DNA of 64,000 nucleotides from positions 3,479,251 to 3,543,250 of the forward strand of contig OZ037773.1 in assembly GCA_964035545.1 (NCBI GenBank). The letters are read 5' to 3'. The notes below the pieces were generated by a model. That model was given only the letters and a program-made list of their open reading frames with translations, made no database searches and was not told where the DNA came from. Position numbers and translations under genes: made by a program. Of this stretch, positions 11,401-22,200 are shown in pieces (the stretch's first letter is position 1; every line of letters begins with the position of its first letter). This DNA is from Bugula neritina (Eukaryota > Bryozoa > Gymnolaemata > Cheilostomatida > Bugulidae).

Positions 11401-14400
11401 TATTAACTGCAGTAAAGAATAGTTTGGTGACTATAGGAATATTATTCGGAATAAACCAATAAATGGTTTCTAAGATAGTGAAAATGGCTGCTATAAGAAC
11501 AGCTTCTAAAGCTACACCAACCGATTATTACATAACATATACGAGTGCACACTGTTTATACTAAGAAGCCCAACAAGAAGTGTATGTAAAATAATTGCCC
11601 CCATCGGGATTGGAACCACAGACCTCCGGCTTGCAAGCAAGCGCGCTAACCAATTGCGCTACAGGGGATTCAGGATTCCCAACAAGGAGCGTATTCAACA
11701 AAAACTGATATTTTGATACTTCAGCCCTGCATGCAAATAAAATGTTACTAATGTTTGTCAAGTCTTACTTAAGAGGTTGAGAAGTATCCAGGCTGTTATC
11801 ATTGCGAATAGCGATCTCTATTTTACACATAGAAGGGAGGAATCCACTATAAGTACATCTAACAGGCACTGTAGATCTCAATGTGATGGTCTGGTGGTAG
11901 TCACTCTCGGGGAGTACCATGGTGAACGACTGAAGTTGAAGTGGCACTCCATTCACATCTGAAACCTGTAGAATAATACAGAGCTATTGTCAGATGAATA
12001 TAAAGTGAATGTCTTGAAGTTGTTCCCTCACTAAATATATTTGCATGCTGTTCATTGTATTACAGATTACACTAAGGCATTGGCATAGTATAACTATCAT
12101 GCAGTATGATGATAGTTATGTGCTCACATGGCAGCGGTCAATCTATGTGTAAAAAAATATTTTTTCCATTAGAGAAACTAGAAAGGTGACTAATAACATA
12201 AATTTAAAGTATTTTAAACTCTGCCATATTGACTCACAGCAAATTACTATTTTACATTCACCTATCTATGAATTGTGAATGGTAGACTTGAGAAAAGAGA
12301 AAATAATTAGTAAAGTGTTGAGTGTAAAAGATTACCTGAATTCCTAAGAAGTATGGATCACTATATTGAGGGGCTCCCCAGAGCTTGCCCTTACCGGAAG
12401 ACCCTGCAAGGTATCTTCCTTGTACTGAGCAAGTTAGCTAAAGGATAAAAGACAAGGCACTGAAAGTTTCCATAATTTCTAGTCTGCAGCAAGTTTCTAA
12501 ACTATTTATTGTCACTTACTTTGTGAGAGTTTACTTTGTGAGAGTTGGTAGAAATTGATACAAGTTGTCTAATCACAAAATATTTTAATTATTGGGTACC
12601 CCTAACGCACAAGTTAGAAAATAAATCTGCAAAGAATGTGGTCTAAAATAGTATATTAAATTTTAACAGTAGGGTAATGCAGTATTTTTAATAATGTTGA
12701 TGGCTTAATCTGTGTATAACCTTAGGTCAATTCCTAGGAGTTATAAAAAGTAAAGCTTTCTGCTATTGGCAACAGAAAATAAACCTATTTGCTATTGGTC
12801 AAAAGAAAGCAAATTCCTATTTGTTATTGGTCAACAGAAAGTAAACCTAGTTGCTATTGGTCAACAGAAAAGAAACTTAATTGCTATTGGTCACTTACAT
12901 TTTGGCCCATCACAGTTCGACCTGGAATAAACAGGTAGTTTTCTTTCAATTTACTGACAGTTTGGCCAATTTGCAGCTCTTCTTGATGAACTTTAGAGTA
13001 GCCAATTTTCCACGTGACTTTGTACGCAGCACTAAATGTTATAAGTTAAACTAAACTAAACTCCCTAAACACAGTGCAATCTCCAATTTGCTATTAGAGA
13101 TAGAGTAGGTAATATCTGGGCTATACAATGACAAAACTTCTGTGCTTAATTTGCAAGAAATATACACTAGCCAATTTTTAAGCAAACCTTTAAACTTAAT
13201 TAATGTAAAATTGAGTTTATACAACTCTTTTTGTACAGAAAAAACTAGAAAAAATTTGATTGAATTCTGCATTATTACTGCTATTGCACAATTACACACT
13301 GAAGTAAGATAATAGAACAGCAAAGTACAACTAGGTTCACCAACTTACTTCTTGATAGTGCTCATAAGTACGCAGTGGAACTCAAAGGTGCCTGGGTACT
13401 CTACGATGTCAATTATTGGCTGATCGCCAACTGTGGGTGCTGCAAAAGCGTATGTCAAGTTGTGAGGCAAAATTCAAGTTATTTATCAGCTTTTCAATCA
13501 AGCAATCCAAGTAGAAGCAAAGCTGGTTTGAGACTGAACATTTTTTGCTTTCGAAAAAGCATAAAAAATAGAAAAGTCTACACTCTTCAAAAGCAAATAA
13601 ACTGAGATAAATCTTTGTGTGTGATTTGTGTTTAATGGTGCTGGCCGAGAAGGTCTTGTAACCAGAAATTGACTTCAAAACTTCAACAAAATTGGCAAAC
13701 TGTGACATGTTTAGTTGAATGAGCTTGAAACTTATTCTTAATTTTAGCATATAAATATATAAATAGAATTTTAATACAAGGTAATAACAAAAGGAGATTT
13801 TGATTTAATATATAACTTTATTAGAAATCAATTGTGTTGAAAAATTTTTACAACAAAATTTAACTCAAAACTAAGCAAAATCTCCATTTGATATCTTCAA
13901 CACAGACAAAATATAAATCTAAAAATATTTAGGGCATTTCTTGACAGATTGTTGTTTGATGCAGAGTGAAATACTGTTTTACATACTTTGAGATTTGAAT
14001 TCAATGTATGTTGCTATAGAAACCAATGACTGGTTTTAAAAATATAAACTGAAGTCAGTGAGAAGAATAGAATGAATGTCTCACAGTTGATGTTGAAATC
14101 ATGATTACAATCTCACGTTTTCAGCTAAATCAAGTAGTACAGAGAGAGGACAATTACAAGCGACAGAAATATGCCACTAAAAAAACTCAAAGAGGTGCTG
14201 CTGTTAGCAGAAGTCGTACCGTCATAACATTTGGGTGTGAATCCTGTCAAAGAACTTTGTCCAGGAGGACACAACTTTTCAGTTCCTGCAATAAAAGCAA
14301 ATTAAGTTGATTTCCATATGTAAATGAGCTAAGAATTATATTTGATATTTGTATATATCTACATGAGATTAATACTGTATGCACTTCATGTATAATATTT

Positions 14401-15781
14401 CTTTATATATATATATATATATCTACATAAGATTAGTATTTTATATACATTTCATGTTTTGATGTGTAGTTTTGACAGTTACCTGCACAATAAGAGGCTC
14501 CCTGAATCTTCTGAGATGAGTTAGTAGAAGTTGTCGGCACCAACTCATACACCATGTTGTTCAGACAACTCTTACCTCTAATCTTCAACTTTATACCACA
14601 AGGTGATAAATTATTGAGGAAATAGCACAAGTTTAATGTGTGTATTTGCCCATCGCTGGGTGGCTGTGTACCTACAGAAACCATGCAACAATATATCAGC
14701 TTTACCCCCTTGACTATCCACTCCTTTACACAGCCTGCATGATCTGCTTCATACATTTCTTTTTACATAATGCAGCTTCAGGCAAATTTCATAGCTATAG
14801 GGTGCTGAATACATACTTTACCTGCTAAACACTAAATAAATACTCCGACTATACACACAGACTATATACTCAGACTATATACTCAGACTATATACTCAGA
14901 CTATATACTCAGGCTATACACACAAACTATATACTCAGACTATATACTCAGACTATATACTCAGGCTATGTACTCAGACTATACACTCAGACTGTATACT
15001 CAGGCTATATACTCAGACTATACACTCAGACTGTATACACAGACTATATACTCAGACTATCTACACAGAAAATTCAGCTGGTATTACATGGTGACACTAA
15101 CTAGACATGCTGACTCACCGTTGAGCCAGATTGGTTGAATGCTGCTGCAGTCTCCTACTTTTGGCGGAGAAGTTGGTATTTGCCCTCCGGCACCACTTGT
15201 GAACACATACCATCCCTTGGCTAGCTTTTCGTCACTTCTGCTATGGTTAGCTGCAATGTTTAGAGAAATAGTTAGAGCTTCCCTGTTAGAAAATTGATAT
15301 TTGGAGCAGAAATAAAAAAGTTGAATTAGAAGCGTTTGTACCCGGAATATAACAGGCGTACCTCATGTTAACAGCAGCTATTATTATTTACCAAAATCCA
15401 TGATAGTACTTTACCTATTTATATAGTATTATTAAACAGTATTTAAAATAATTTACCTGATCCAATTGAGATAGCCGTGCTCCTATCAGGCTGGTCAAGA
15501 GTTGCGTGGTTTCCTGGTAGACATGGGTCAAATCTGGTAGCTGCGAGATAAATAAGAAGATAATATTTATATGAACTGCTGTATTTTACGTAAAACTGCT
15601 CATTGTTGATTCTATAATATTTTAAGCAATATTTTATTAACTTTTTATCATGATTATTGTGTGTTGAACACATGAAACTATTATAGCAATAAAATGTTTT
15701 AATCAAATTTTATTGTTCATCACTTTTATTCACTTTGCCCTGCACTGCATTAAGCTCTTTTTAGTGGTAAACTATATACAC

Positions 15782-15876
<95 letters not shown>

Positions 15877-16030
15877 TATATATAACAGCAAAAACATTAA
15901 ACCGGTGTTAATTCTAATTTGCTATAATTTAAATATTTCAAAATTATAGTAGGATAGTTAAGATATAAATGCATTTACCTGATGCTAATACAAGAGTACT
16001 TAGCAAACCTACAAGCACCTGTAACGCCAT
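4891..16030 (-). CDS. VWDE-like: VWDE-like D8C-VWD-EGF type I membrane protein, 23 exons
   Basis: Exons: 15979-16030, 15457-15540, 15119-15250, 14483-14671, 14220-14285, 13349-13439, 12899-13031, 12336-12437, 11769-11965, 11113-11320, 10567-10646, 10267-10330, 9871-9991, 9109-9224, 8505-8737, 7958-8101, 7443-7548, 7213-7356, 6882-7014, 6126-6322, 5486-5740, 5135-5258, 4891-5027. They sum to 3108 bp with phase kept throughout: 1035 aa. Residues 1-17 are a signal peptide (MALQVLVGLLSTLVLAS). A D8C-like module (about 20-152) ends in SYCAG, followed by a CPPGQSSLTGF motif and beta-rich segments. The VWD domain (about 430-622) begins CASVNDPHMTTFDG and has GMCGNFN. One EGF-like motif (about 787-820) and a Cys-rich juxtamembrane part precede one transmembrane helix (about 997-1020, AIGVIAAVCVLGVATAGIIV) and a short tail. 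D8C, VWD and EGF in this order is the VWDE arrangement; the membrane anchor and single EGF differ from vertebrate VWDE. A secreted or cell-surface adhesion role is inferred. The last exon could instead splice at AG|GTTAGT (4920). Confidence 0.88.
5286..5465. repeat. ACT/ATT trinucleotide microsatellite
   Basis: Imperfect (CTA)n/(ACT)n run in VWDE-like intron 21, about 20 bp from the exon 21 donor at 5485. Long open frames here are repeat artefacts. Confidence 0.9.
7145..7255 (-). repeat. 42-bp tandem repeat spanning exon 18 donor
   Basis: About 2.5 copies of a 42-bp unit (minus strand ATAGACATGTGCGTTGAAGA then CATCAGG|GTTAGT). It duplicates the end of VWDE-like exon 18 together with its splice donor. 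Copies 1 and 2 both keep an intact AGG|GTTAGT (exon ends 7213 or 7171); a degenerate third copy has CATCAGC. Confidence 0.9.
9418..9506. mobile_element. Fragment of short inverted-repeat element (family B)
   Basis: The ends GGTCACTGAGTGCAGTGGTT and CCTGCACCCAGTCACC are inverted relatives of the termini at 9658-9823 and 27348-27520. Confidence 0.5.
9658..9823. mobile_element. MITE family B with 9-bp target duplication
   Basis: A 166-bp element in VWDE-like intron 13. Its inverted ends are about 45 bp: left AGTCTATAAGCAGCTCCAAG, right complement of GAGCTGCTTATAGACT. Both have GACTGAGTG-type inner parts. It is flanked by CAGTTTCAC at 9649-9657 and 9824-9832. The 9-bp duplication is suggestive of a Mutator-type element. 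No coding capacity. Confidence 0.65.
10362..10560. repeat. About 22-bp minisatellite in VWDE-like intron 11
   Basis: Diverged units of the form GTAGTATTAGTAGTCACTGT. The array abuts the exon 11 donor (minus GTGAGTAG at 10559-10566), whose sequence resembles the unit itself. Confidence 0.8.
10921..11082. mobile_element. Interspersed repeat family A, copy 1
   Basis: About 162 bp with inverted ends TAGGAGCAGT and ACTGCTCCTA. It shares AGAAGTTATG-, AACTTAGGCTATC- and CCCAAAC-type internal blocks with copies at 16645, 32206 and 43986. Probably a MITE. Lies in VWDE-like intron 10. Confidence 0.7.
11569..11694 (-). mobile_element. Short tRNA-derived retroposon with 17-bp target duplication
   Basis: The minus strand of 11586-11677 reads as a tRNA-like sequence with a perfect pol III A box (TAGCGCAATTGG) and a near-perfect B box (GGTTCCAATCC), ending in an AT-rich tail. 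It is flanked by CCCAACAAGAAGTGTAT (11569-11585) and CCCAACAAGGAGCGTAT (11678-11694), 15 of 17 identical. The anticodon stem does not pair well, so this is a retroposed tRNA pseudogene or very short SINE, not a working tRNA gene. It lies in VWDE-like intron 9. Confidence 0.75.
12760..12893. repeat. About 33-bp minisatellite abutting exon 7 donor
   Basis: Four to five units around TTGCTATTGGTCAACAGAAA. The last unit runs into the GTAAGTGACCAATAGC donor of VWDE-like exon 7. Confidence 0.85.
14830..15070. repeat. 13-14-bp minisatellite in VWDE-like intron 3
   Basis: About 17 units of ACTATATACTCAG with variants (ACTATACACACAG, GCTATGTACTCAG). The array ends about 48 bp from the exon 3 donor. 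Confidence 0.9.
15785..15883. repeat. (TA)n microsatellite
   Basis: Nearly pure TA dinucleotide run with a short CACA interruption, in VWDE-like intron 1. Confidence 0.95.
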
Positions 16031-16644
16031 GCTTGTTAATAAAATAGTGTGAAAATAAATAACTGTCACAAAAGTCTCCTTTTTATACAAGAACTTATCA
16101 AAAATATTTCAAGTATCAAGATCAGACATGTCAAAATGTTGTTATCAGACCTGCCAAGTATACAATGTTAAATTCACTATAATTTTGAAGTCTCACTATT
16201 AAATTTACTATATTCTCATTTTCTATTAAAGTCTGTATTCCAATTGAAACAATTTTTTTCAAATGACTTTTTGACTGAAGAAGTTAATATAAATGACATA
16301 TAAGTACCGCTTTACCAAAATTAGAAAAATGAAAAAAAATTGCCATTTTTCTAACTTTTCTCGTCAGTTTTAAAAAATGCCGTAACTGCAGAAGAATAGA
16401 AGATAGATTGCATGTATTTTGTTAGCCAAAATAATAGTAACAATTATTATACGCATAATATCCAGGCTATATGCTATCCAGGCTATATGCTTATAACACC
16501 AATACAACTAGTTTCAGCTACGACAAGCTATGTTTGTTATAACAAAAGAATACTTTGTATGCTTATATATATACACATGAATATACAAGGTAGCTTCTTA
16601 TACAACAGTCTTTATCTGACAATTAGCAGTATATGCTTTTGAGG

Positions 16645-16789
16645 TAGGTGCAGCAATGGAAAAATTCTAGATTGGAGATGTAGCATAAGAAATTATGTTC
16701 ATACGAGAATTTCAACCTGTACCCAAACAAAAAAATTAATGACATTAAAAAACTTAGGCTATCTCCATTTCTGCACCACTATGCTCCTA
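16645..16789. mobile_element. Interspersed repeat family A, copy 2
   Basis: TAGGTGCAGCAATGGAAAAA through ACTATGCTCCTAA. Same internal blocks as 10921-11082. Confidence 0.7.
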
Positions 16790-18159
16790 AATGATGCTTT
16801 TCAGCCAACTAGAAATCTGAAGCTATAATGCTAAAGCTATGTCCTTCAGATTCAGTTGACAATGTGTGACACGTGTTTACATATTATGGGATTTACTGAG
16901 GTTTAGAGACCATGATTACAATGATCACTTAATGTTTGAAAAGTTGACCACAGAAGCCACATGCAGTTAATACTCAGTTTCTGTTGAAAAACTGACTCCA
17001 CGCCACAGCACTAGGTGTTCCTCAAATACGGTGCTCTTTCTGTATCTCACTAAGCTACCGGTGGAAAGCTCAATTCGTGACCTAGTAGAATACCAGATTT
17101 GACTTACTGATCTATGAAATTCGGCCATTTTGTATCTACACACACATAAATAAGCCAGTAAAAGGGGTCAAAGTCCAAAAAGGGAACTGCAAGATGCAGA
17201 GGCGGCGCTGTATTGGACAAGCTGGCCTAAAAATTCTATTTCCTTTTAAATCTTGTGCAGTAGAAAAGAAAAGAAGTCTTAATTAAATATAGTTTTTGAT
17301 ATTGACAGTTTCCAAGAAGGCACTGTATTATGTAATCACCCTGTCCCAAATTCTGACACAGGATAATCACTTGACTTCAAAGAAAGTTTGAGGTTCATTT
17401 TTGTTATCAGCAATTGTTCTTGTACATGTTTACCAAAAGACAATAGCCATCAGGTGTAAATTTTACAGGTAACTATCGGCAGCAATTGAGGTCAGCTGTA
17501 TGCAAGTACAGAACACTTTGTGGATGCCAATTGGTGGGCCTTGAGATATTGAACTGATTGATTTATTAGTCCGGCTGTCAGAAAGAAAGGCATGGAGTTG
17601 ATGTGATGAAGAGGATTGTACTGACAAGAGTTAAGAAAGGCAGAACAAAAATGGGGGCAACTTTTGTGTTTAAAGAGTAAACAAAAATGCATGCTGCGAT
17701 TTTTAGTCATGGAGGAGCAATGAATTCGAAGTGTGACTTTACTAGATGCAAGGGAATAATAATATGTTGAATGGAAGCATGAATACCAATCAATGAATAT
17801 AAGAGTTCAATATGGAGAATATTTTTGTCTAGAATATCATGGCACTTCAAGATATGAGTTCAATTGTTTTGTCTAATTAAATTGAATATTCGGTGTTAAT
17901 ACCTTGATCTAGAATTGTAAAGCTAGCATAACCAGGCAGTAATACAGGGCTAATTTGTTAGACAAACACACAGAGTTTCTAGCAAATTTATTTTGTACTC
18001 TTTGGACAATATGGCTATTGCAGTATATTCTGGATAAACACCCTACACGCCTACAGCTTCTGTTCTAATAGTATAATAATTGTAGTAGTAGAAAATAAGA
18101 CACAAGTGCTGGTTATGCAACAACTGGTTACATAATGTGTGTATTGGCTTACACATAGT

Positions 18160-18323
18160 CACTGCGTTTCCATTATCGCATTATGCGAATGGATTTTTTC
18201 ATTCGGCTAATGGAAACAGTTACATCGGATGAAACCGCAACTATAAGGTAATGCAAACCACAAACCACAAATAATCCGTACGAAGCATTCATTCGCATTA
18301 TGCGCAGTCATGGAAACGCAGTG
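18160..18323. mobile_element. CACTA-like MITE with 3-bp target duplication
   Basis: A 164-bp element whose ends are CACTGCGTTTCCAT and its complement ATGGAAACGCAGTG. It is flanked by AGT at 18157-18159 and 18324-18326. A CACTG terminus with a 3-bp duplication is the EnSpm/CACTA signature. A second copy is at 60557-61315. Confidence 0.8.
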
Positions 18324-18920
18324 AGTGATAAACAATACTAAGTAATAGGAGCTGTATAAAAGTAGTCTTTTAGTAATACTGTATGGAGAACACAATAGCC
18401 TATCTCTAGAACCAAAAGCATGCATTTACAACTAGCTTCACTTATCTGCTGGATAAATTAATTGCATGATTTTTACTCTAAAACAATCAGATTGCCTGAA
18501 TTTGTACCTAATTGATACAACTATTGTTAGCCAAAATATAACAACTATAATACCTTGCCAGCATTTATTTACCAATAACTGGCTTCAAATAAAGCTGGTA
18601 TTTTGTTGAAAAAATGTTTTTTTTATGTATTGAGTGTAGTGTAATATAAGAAATGTCCAACCCATTATGTAAAGCATTAGCATCCGAAATTCAACTTCTC
18701 AACAAACTACAAACATTATCAACTGATTCCATTCAAAATTATCATATTTGTAACTCACTTCTTGTCAACATGAATAATAATTTAGACTCCAGGTACGGTT
18801 AAGAGAAAATTTGTAGTTGCCTACGCAACATTGTGAAACGAAGACTCAGGCTTTTGATTAGAGAAACTTTGTTCGAGTGTTCAGTCAAATTTTGCATTTA
18901 GGATATTTTTGAGACAGAAA

Positions 18921-18926
18921 CTTTTA
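18921..18926 (-). other. Possible polyadenylation signal of zinc-finger gene
   Basis: AATAAA on the minus strand, about 300 bp after the zinc-finger stop codon. Confidence 0.4.
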
Positions 18927-19229
18927 TTAGAAGATAAATGACACAAATTGTAAGTTACACAGCATATATACAATGCATTTACTGATTAGTCAGAAAAGAA
19001 AACAGTGACTGAAAATATAGTAAATGATGAAAACACATCATCAAATTATAACTTTTGACTACAATGCCACATTATGGTTGTCTCGCTCTCTTCCCCCACT
19101 TGGTGAGCTTAGAGCTAAATTTAGTAGTGAGCTGACAATTCCAAATAAGTTAAACAGAGGGGGGAATAAAATATTGGCATTTTCAGATTGAGGGTTATCC
19201 AAATGGTTCAAATGGGTAATACAAGACTT

Positions 19230-22200
19230 TCACTTCTGAGATGACGAGATCAAGTCGAGAGAGCTCTCTGAAAGAGATGAAGCTTCAACATGTAAGCTAG
19301 GCTCCTTCACAACCAACGCTTCACTCGTAGAAGCAGCAGAAGCCGAGACTTGCGAGCTTATAATTGCACATTTCTCACAGCCATTTGCTACTGTATATTC
19401 AACTTCCGAACTTTTTGTGAAGGTCAGTCTCAAACAGGCCAAACATAGTGTGTATTTATAAATAGGGTCTCTTTTATGCTTGGCAGCATGAAACTTTTTA
19501 TGATGTTCAAAGTTGAATCTTTGTCCACAAATCTCGCATTGAAAAGGGCATTCAGGATGCTTTGTATCACAATGTTTCCGCAAGTTCTCAGTGGGTTTGA
19601 GTACAAGCCAACACAGTGTGCAGTTGTGATTTCTTTTAGCAGATGGAACTTTTTTCATAACCTCATGATTAATATGACAAATACCTTTTGAGCATTCACA
19701 GGCAAGTGTAGACTTGAAGCAATTGTGGCAATTGCTATTAGGATATTGAGTTTGGAAATATCTTCTCAAAGCCCAGGGCGCCAAAAATGGTGTGCCATCT
19801 AGTAAACAGTAATATGATTCATATAAACTAAGTGAATGTTTAAAGAAATGGATCTGCTGTTTCTCTTTATCCTCGGGCAAAATTTTAGAGCAAAAGCTAC
19901 ACTCCAAACTTTTTTCATCATCGTGTTTTTCTAAATGAGCTACAATAGCCTCTGGAAGAATCTGCTTGTCATCGCATTGCATGCAATTAAAAAGCCCACT
20001 GTGAGCATTAACGTGTTGTTGCATGATGTGAGTTTTAACATCCTCGGTAGTTGAACAAGTATGATCACAGGCTAAACAAATAATTTGTTTATGATCATTT
20101 GTAATATGTTCACCTCTTTGTATTCGATTCTTGAAGTACTTTTTGCACAGAGTACACTTTTTATGCATTTTCCGAAGATGGTGAATCATCTCAGCCCATA
20201 GGAGAAAATTCAAGTTGCAAAATTGACACCTGTATGGCTTTGATGAAGGGCTACGAGAATAAAACTCACTCTCAGTAAATTCATCTGCAATATGGTCTCT
20301 TGGCTGTTTGTTTTGAACAGCAATAGCGCTAGCTTGATCACTCAACTCAAAGCATATAGCTGGTTTATTAGCTGGCTGCAAAACACGTTCAACTGGCGAA
20401 AGACTTCCATCTGTATTCGAAACTTCAATTTTTTGAAAATGTCCATATGCCAACTTTTTGGTTGGCTCTGCAGAGTTAGCAAGATGAAACTTTGCCATAT
20501 AAGTTGAAAATTGGGAATGGTGAATGCCATCATTGATTTCAGATAAAGGAAAAGAGTCTTCTTTCAAAGTTTGCATATAACGTGAGTTTGCAACTGGAAA
20601 AAGAGGGGAAACTGAAGGCGATGATGCGAGATTGAAAGAGTAAACCAGGCAGTTCAAGGATGATGGACTAGACAATCGAACAAATCTACTATGCTTGCAA
20701 CTTTCAGCAAGAAAAAGGTTAGTGGACCGAATTTTCTGTGTGGCGCAAACTGCAGAAGAGAAGATTTCTCCACAAAAGCAGCATATTCCAGAGTCTGAAA
20801 GAGTGTCATAACCATTTACAATTTCAATGTTAGGTTTTGTGTCCCAGTCTCGAGATTGAATTCTAGGAACTTTCCTTGCGGAGTAAGGCAGAGTGGCAAT
20901 CTTATTTTCCACCAGCCATTTTAGAAGTTTAGCCACTTGTTCATGACTAACTACCGGTTCAGACAACAAAGCAACCACTAACCAACTACATGAGCTAAAA
21001 TCTTTGTACCAATTCGCAAACTGCCAGAAAAGCAGTTGGGGTGTTTTAGAAAGTAAAATTCGCCTATAAAATGTTGTGGTTCCAACGTCAACAGGAATGA
21101 TGAAGTCCATATTATCGACGATAAATATAGGATATGAAATTTTAAACTGCTCTGTTCTAATACGACTTGAGACGGTTTCGTTGAGAAGAGAAATCGAATA
21201 GGATGTGGTTGGAAGGCTAGGATTATTGGTGGAAACATTGAATGAGCATGGCAAGGGCAAAACATTTTTCGGGGCAGCAGAAAATGGTCGCAAAACGGCT
21301 ACTGGAGGATTCTTATTAGCAATATTGGGTTTCAAATTTGCATTTTCTGACACTCTGTGGCCGTTACTATTAACAAGAAGTACTTCGCCCTCATCTAGAT
21401 CAAGCGACCTAGACGGTTCTGTTATGTTGGAGCCAGTTGGTAATTGAATTACCGGTGAACAATCATCTTCTATAACTATCATTGGCATTGAATTATTGGC
21501 ATCCGACAAAGTAGGCGAGACAGGTGAACTTATCGTAGCTGTAGAAGTTTTATTAGATGAACTGTTTCCATGAGCTTCATTAGATTTAGAGTCATGAGAA
21601 TGAAAAATATCCTGATCTAGGCTTACAATGTTTTTCGGACTAAGTAAAGAATGTTCGACAAATTCCTGTGTTTGTGGCTTAGCTTCAACGCTCTCCACAT
21701 CTATGATGCTCTCATCTTCACTATCATCAGAAGATGAAGATGATGACGAAGACGCACAATTGTTCTTGCCGACATAACTTTTCATGTGATAAATGTCTTC
21801 ATCACTGTCTGTACTACTGTTGCTACTGGAACTAGTTTCAACATCTGTCGGAAGATTAGCCCAATCTTGCTCTTGTGATGCATTTGAAAAAGAATTGCAT
21901 TTCTCTGGGTTTAAAGTTGATGGCGGTGATTGCTGAAAATCATCTGCTGCTTCTGATTGACCCAGTGCATATTTTTGGAGGTATCGTTTTAAAAGCATAT
22001 CAATTTCTATGCTTGAAAAGCCATGAAGATTTCTGTAATGGCGGCGAAGATTAGGAGGATACCGAGACCTGAAATCACATTTGTGGCAACAATAGAAACT
22101 AGGTTTTAAAGTTGATTTTTTTGACTTGTTAGCTTTGGACATGCTAGTTTTTGCTTTGAATCGTTCGGTTGTGCTTTCGGTATTAAATGTCGGAATAGGA

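Larger units (their letters stand above)
16031..18900. other. Intergenic region between VWDE-like and zinc-finger genes
   Basis: It must contain the VWDE-like promoter just above 16030. Besides a family A repeat and a CACTA-like MITE (listed separately), I see no exon with consistent splice signals. Confidence 0.5.

Noticed and set aside
11586-11677. Functional tRNA gene on the minus strand
   Set aside because: The anticodon stem does not pair, and the unit is flanked by long target duplications, so it is a retroposed copy.
15713-15949. Tyr/Ile repeat open frame
   Set aside because: Translation of a (TA)n microsatellite.
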